From Daphnia carinata (lineage: Eukaryota > Arthropoda > Branchiopoda > Diplostraca > Daphniidae): DNA of 64,000 bases. The notes beneath the pieces were generated by a model. It did no database searches, had not been told where the DNA came from, and was given only the letters and a program-made list of their open reading frames with translations. The DNA is taken from positions 6,385,357 to 6,449,356 of the forward strand of contig NC_081340.1 in assembly GCF_022539665.2 (NCBI RefSeq). The letters are read 5' to 3'. The first letter of the stretch is position 1, and every line of letters begins with the position of its first letter. Shown here one piece after another: positions 59,415-64,000 of the stretch. Made by a program: the position numbers and the translations under genes.

Positions 59415-62400
59415 AAAGATGAGAGTAAGGCGAAAAATTAAAAAAAAAAAAAAATATTTGCGCGTGTTACGCCCTCATTGAAAATGCATTTTTGTTTTTT
59501 TATCTTTTGCATATTTGATTTCTTTCACCGTTTTGCCTTTTTCTTTCGGGGTTGGACGAGGTTTAAGAAAAACGGGAAGTCGAGAAAAGAAACGATCGAT
59601 GTTGTCAACAAAAAAAAAAATAAGAAACCTTACATAACGTTTCATTCGATTCTGTTTTACACTCCACCCATGCCCTTATCTTTTTTGAAAATGGTGTGTG
59701 TCTGCGCATTCCATTTTTGGGGCTCTTTTTTTTTTTGTTGAGCCGAGCAGGTTCTTCTCTTTTCCCATTCCTACCTGTCTACCTGGACTTCTTTATCGAG
59801 AATTTGTATTTGAATATGCTGAACATGCGCGAGCGTCCCATTTTTCTTGAGCTCCACACTTGACTAGGGGACACACACACACACACAAATAAATAAACAA
59901 GCAATTGGCTTTCCAACTTGCAATGGCACCTTATCGACTTCCTGTGGATTTACCGAAGGCGGTACATAGAGAGCCGATTATTTTCGTTGATGTGTTTGTC
60001 GGTTCTCCGAACGACTTGCTGGTTTCCTTTTTCAATTGACATCTTATCACGAAAAAAAAAAAAAAAACAAAAAAAAAAAAAGAGAAAATGAAATGAAATG
60101 GCGAACTTTTATCGCTGAATGAGACAGGCTTTTTCTTTTCTTCTGCTTCTACGTCTCTCCATTATTTTCGGAGATTCGTTAATCGTGACTCGTGTTCAGT
60201 TCCACGTTGTTGCCCTCCCTTTGCGAAGTTGGCTGGAAATGGGGACATATTCCAGCCGTCGTAAGATGTCGTCATCACGATGTAAGACAAGACGAAAATT
60301 GGTTAAGAATGGGAAAAGCGAATGGGAAATGAAGATGGCCTGAATGTTTGCAACACTTAATTTTTTCGAGCTCTTTCAAAAGAAAAAGTGGGGCCAACAG
60401 GAATTGAAATACGACGAAAATAAAATGGCCTCTCTTTGTGAAATGACTTGGGCACGTCTACCGTTTGTTTTCGTCTTCTAAATTTTTTTTTTTTTTTTCT
60501 GCGCTTATTCGAATGGGCTCCGGTCGCGCCTCATTTCGTTCCAGTCGTCGCCATTTGTTTTTTAGTTACATTTAATTTAGTTTTTCTTTTTCTTTTTCTG
60601 AATTCGGCTGATTTACTGCTAGGAGGCATTGAACCAACTAATATCCTTTTCCGCCTAGTAGACTTACTTTAAACTCGCCGACTTTCTTGATTCATCGGAA
60701 TCCCGATTATTCCGCCCTAAAAACTTTTTGAAAAAAAAAAAAACAAACAAAAAAACGTAATTGTTTCGGTTGTCTGAATAAAAAAAAGAATAACTTGGTA
60801 TCATCACGCCTAAAAACTGGGAAGAGTATAAAAGAACCGACCATTAGATTAGTATCACTTGTTTGTCAAACTCCCCCAATTTTCTCTCGCTATGTAACAA
60901 TTATGTGAGCGGAGGAATGTGGAACAAGGTGACATGCAATCACCTTCTTTTTTTTTTTTTCCACCTGTGAATGCGGGTGTGCATCCGATCGTTGTTATTG
61001 GCTTTGATGATTTGTCTAGTTGTTTGGTCGGCAGAGAGAGAGAGAGAAGGGGAGGTTGTTAGATTTCCTGCCGTCACGGTTGAGAGTGTAATTTTGGAAC
61101 GCTAGAGAAACTGTGTCGCCCAAACTGAGAGACACACACACACACCGCAATAACCGCACGGACGTCTAGTCCAGGGAGCCCTATGTATTGCATTTTGAAA
61201 GAAATAACAAAACCCATTTTAGTTTTTTTTCCCAGCTTCCCTTATGCTCCGGCACGTTTCGAATTCCCCCTCTCTATCTTGTTGTTGCGCGTGTAAGTGG
61301 AGCCCGACACCCAACCTTTGATTTTCCCTTTCCTTATTGAATTTCATAACACGCTGTATTGTACATACTATTATAAGATTTTTTCTTTTGTGTCTGCTTT
61401 GTTTCGAAAAAAAAAAAAAAAAAAATCTTGCTGGTGGAACCGCCCTCCATATCCGACCAGGGGTTGCTAATAGCTTTATTGTAAGGTGTATATGATATGT
61501 TGAGTGTGATCAGTAGTCCGTTCCCATTTTTTTTTTTTTATATTTTGGTTTTGAATTTTTTTATTCGTTTTTACTTTTACCTTGTTGGAAAAAAAAATCG
61601 TCGGCTGTGCAGCACACGATTTTCTTTTTTTTTTTTTTTTTTTTTTTGTGAAATAAGAATGGCCAAAACAAACAAAAATCTGACTCACACACACACGTAC
61701 ATAGGGCCAGTCGTGAGGAACCGAGAGTTTCCGGGACCACGCTTTCGATGTGAAATGGCAAAATCGATTATAGCGATTGGGGTTGTGTTCATTCACGGTC
61801 TTTAATTTCGTCCTCCCCCCCCCCCTCTCTCTCTCTCTCTCTGCCGAAAATCTAAAACAAAAAAAAAACAAAAAAAAAACATTAAACAAACAAAAACAAA
61901 ACAGACGGCGTCCCGAAAATTGTTCTTTCGGTTGAAACCGATTTGATTTGACCACCTCCGCTACATTTTATTTTTGTTTGTTTTTATTTTCGTCCGTTGT
62001 TTCATGTTGGCATTGCCTCGTATCACGCCACCGGCACATCATTGAATAATCTATAGCCACGTCATGATAGACAAGCGTCTATCTCTCTTATTGACTGAGC
62101 ACGGGGGAAAAAAAAAATGAAACTCTGATGTTAAATCAAGCCCGTCGGTTACACACAAAGAAGCCCTTTTAACTTTACGTGCCCGCATTATTATTTTTTT
62201 CTGTAGATAATGCGAAAAAAAAAAAAAAGAAGATGGTAGCATATGGCTTGTTGCATATGTGTGTGTGTGTGTGTGAAAAGCCCCTCTCCACCTGTTGGCT
62301 GTTTTTCTACCTTACCGATCACGGGTCTGTCCCGACGTCATCTGTATGGTACCATGTTACCGTTAAGTCCCGACATCGTTCGCTTAGTCGAAAAATTTGT

Positions 62401-64000
62401 TGTTTTTTTTTTTTAAATTTATTCTTTGCGCCCCCTACTTTTTGTTTCAGCTCTTCCCTGCCTAGTAGAACAAGATAACGATGGTCTATTTTTCATGTTC
62501 TTTTTTAGACACAATGTTTATGAAGGTCTAATCAGCCGAGTTTTTCCGTTTTAATTTCCATTTTTATGTTCTTAAAAAAAAAAATGTTTTAAGCGAAGAA
62601 AAAGGTTTACGGTGTAACAGGGAATGTTACATTCTATTACTCAAAAAAGAAGAAGACGAAGAAGAATGGGAAAAAAATTGAAATCAGGAAAAATGACTTC
62701 CCTTTTTTGTTCTTTAACATTGTGTTGCAGCAGGTTTTTTTTGTTTTTGTCTCGACAGGTAGTGTCTACTAGACACGATGACGGAAAGCTTTCAACATTT
62801 TCTTTTGAGATGGTATTGAGGGAGAGGGGGGGAGAGAGAGAGAGAGAGAAGAGAATTTCAGGGTAGAGAGGATTGGACCCTGAAAGAATCCGTGACTGTT
62901 ATTTGGTTGTGTTATTGCTTGTTTGTGTGTCCCGAACGCAAACCCACGGCGGGAGGGCGTACATCTAACCCCTTTGGCTTCGTAGGACAACGAACAGAAA
63001 AACAAATTGTAAACGTCTGATGGCCACATCTTTTTTTGGCGAATTTTTTTTTTTTTTTTCATTAATAATCCCGGATTTCTCTTTTCTTTTGTCTTATTTT
63101 TGGCTATTTTTTTTTTTTTTTTTTAAACCTGTTTTTGTTCGGTTAAGCAAATAGTTTTCTCCGCACCGTTTCATTGAACCGTAGACGTATCCATCATGAT
63201 CTGTCGAGATATCGATACAATGGCTTTGTCTCTTCAGCGTCGCAGCTGCGGAGAAAATAACTCTGCGTTTGACCCAGAATATAAATGCGACTCGCTCTGA
63301 TTTAATTTTTGAATTTCAAAAGGAAATTTTCACTTTGACTTGCGCTCGCCCAAACGCCACTCCTTTTTGCAACAGTTTTCTTCTCATTTTCCCTTTTTTT
63401 TTTCTTTTTTTTTTCTTGAGTGGGCGTCGACTGTTTCTGCGCTCGACTTGCCGCGCATTTGGAATACAATTTTCGTGATCGCCTAGTCGTCAAAAAAAAA
63501 AAAAAAGGAGAAAATAAAAAGGACTCCCTTTTTTGTTGTTGTTGTTGTGAAGACGCAAATGAGAACCGCAAGTCCGCAGTGGAACGAGCGCGAAGGAGAG
63601 AGTCTTCTTCGTTGCTCCTTTCGCTGTTTGAATCGAAATAAACAAACCACTGCACTCTGGTTGTAAACGAGAGAAGGGGAAAAAAAAAAAAAAAAAAAAA
63701 AAAGAATGGGTTCAACTGACTCTCTGAAAACATTTTCTAACTTTTATTGAGGAGCGTACCTGTTGCTGCGTGGCTCAGTTTATCCGGCCGGATTTTATTT
63801 TCTCTCTTTCGTTCCTCAAACATTTCATTTTTTTTTTTTTTTTTTTTTTGAACAGATAATCTAGGACGACATCGGAATGTCCTTTTGTGTGTTTTGTGTG
63901 TCCAGTAAAAAAAAAAAAGAAAACAAAAAAATTGGAACCCGAAAATAGTCTAAAATAAAAACAGACATCAGAGGCGCGGACTGCATACTTAATGTGTAAT
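59415..64000. other. No supported gene; possible promoter side of the Sidestep-like gene
   Basis: A/T homopolymers, AG and CT runs (61826-61842, 62832-62849) and short frames with Phe/Lys-rich products (for example 60119-60343, 61476-61955, 63302-63733). Nothing beyond simple sequence was found. If exon 1 at 59414 is right, its 5' UTR and promoter lie in or beyond this stretch. Confidence 0.5.

Noticed and set aside
60119-60343. Short frame with a hydrophobic start resembling a signal peptide
   Set aside because: No acceptor or donor in phase and no recognisable mature part; T-rich DNA yields Phe/Leu-rich starts by chance.

Overview
This window is animal nuclear DNA, most likely from a branchiopod crustacean of the Daphnia type. 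That is an inference: the genes are spliced, the short introns are 55-80 nt, a variant ionotropic receptor of the arthropod kind is present beside a Sidestep-family cell-surface receptor, and the A/T-rich intronic DNA is full of homopolymers and GT microsatellites. No prokaryotic, plasmid or phage features, CRISPR array or rRNA gene were seen.

Left arm (1-5.5 kb): compact plus-strand genes. The 3' part of an SLC15-family proton/oligopeptide transporter (seven exons, 34-1580) is followed by two exon-like fragments I cannot name. Then comes a complete nine-exon ionotropic receptor (3340-5301, 473 aa) whose splice phases all close.

5.5-7.5 kb: a repeat patch. It holds two tRNA-like SINE copies, degenerate longer repeats and a 60-bp tandem array that stays open as a 20-residue protein repeat. 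Next to it is a decayed RAD52 gene with recognisable exons, introns and a frameshift.

7.5-10.4 kb: no gene I can support. From 10.7 to 59.4 kb one minus-strand gene dominates, a Sidestep-family transmembrane receptor (five Ig domains, one FN3, one TM, 929 aa). I reconstructed it as 14 exons; exons 2-14 are firm. Exon 1 is a proposed signal-peptide exon about 30 kb upstream that fits in phase. Its introns hold an intronless plus-strand alpha-1,3-fucosyltransferase-like gene (22039-23322), an unrecognised minus-strand reading frame (14008-14541), inverted repeats and a possible plus-strand non-coding exon.

The 30-kb first intron is mostly simple sequence (T30, C26, G20, many GT tracts), with weak candidate exons near 55.4-57.5 kb and a CTCF-like motif at 54.9 kb. 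From 59.4 kb to the end I see no gene; this would be the promoter side of the Sidestep-like gene if exon 1 is right.

The genes do not form one pathway. The receptor, the fucosyltransferase and the adhesion receptor could all act in the nervous system, but that is inference only.
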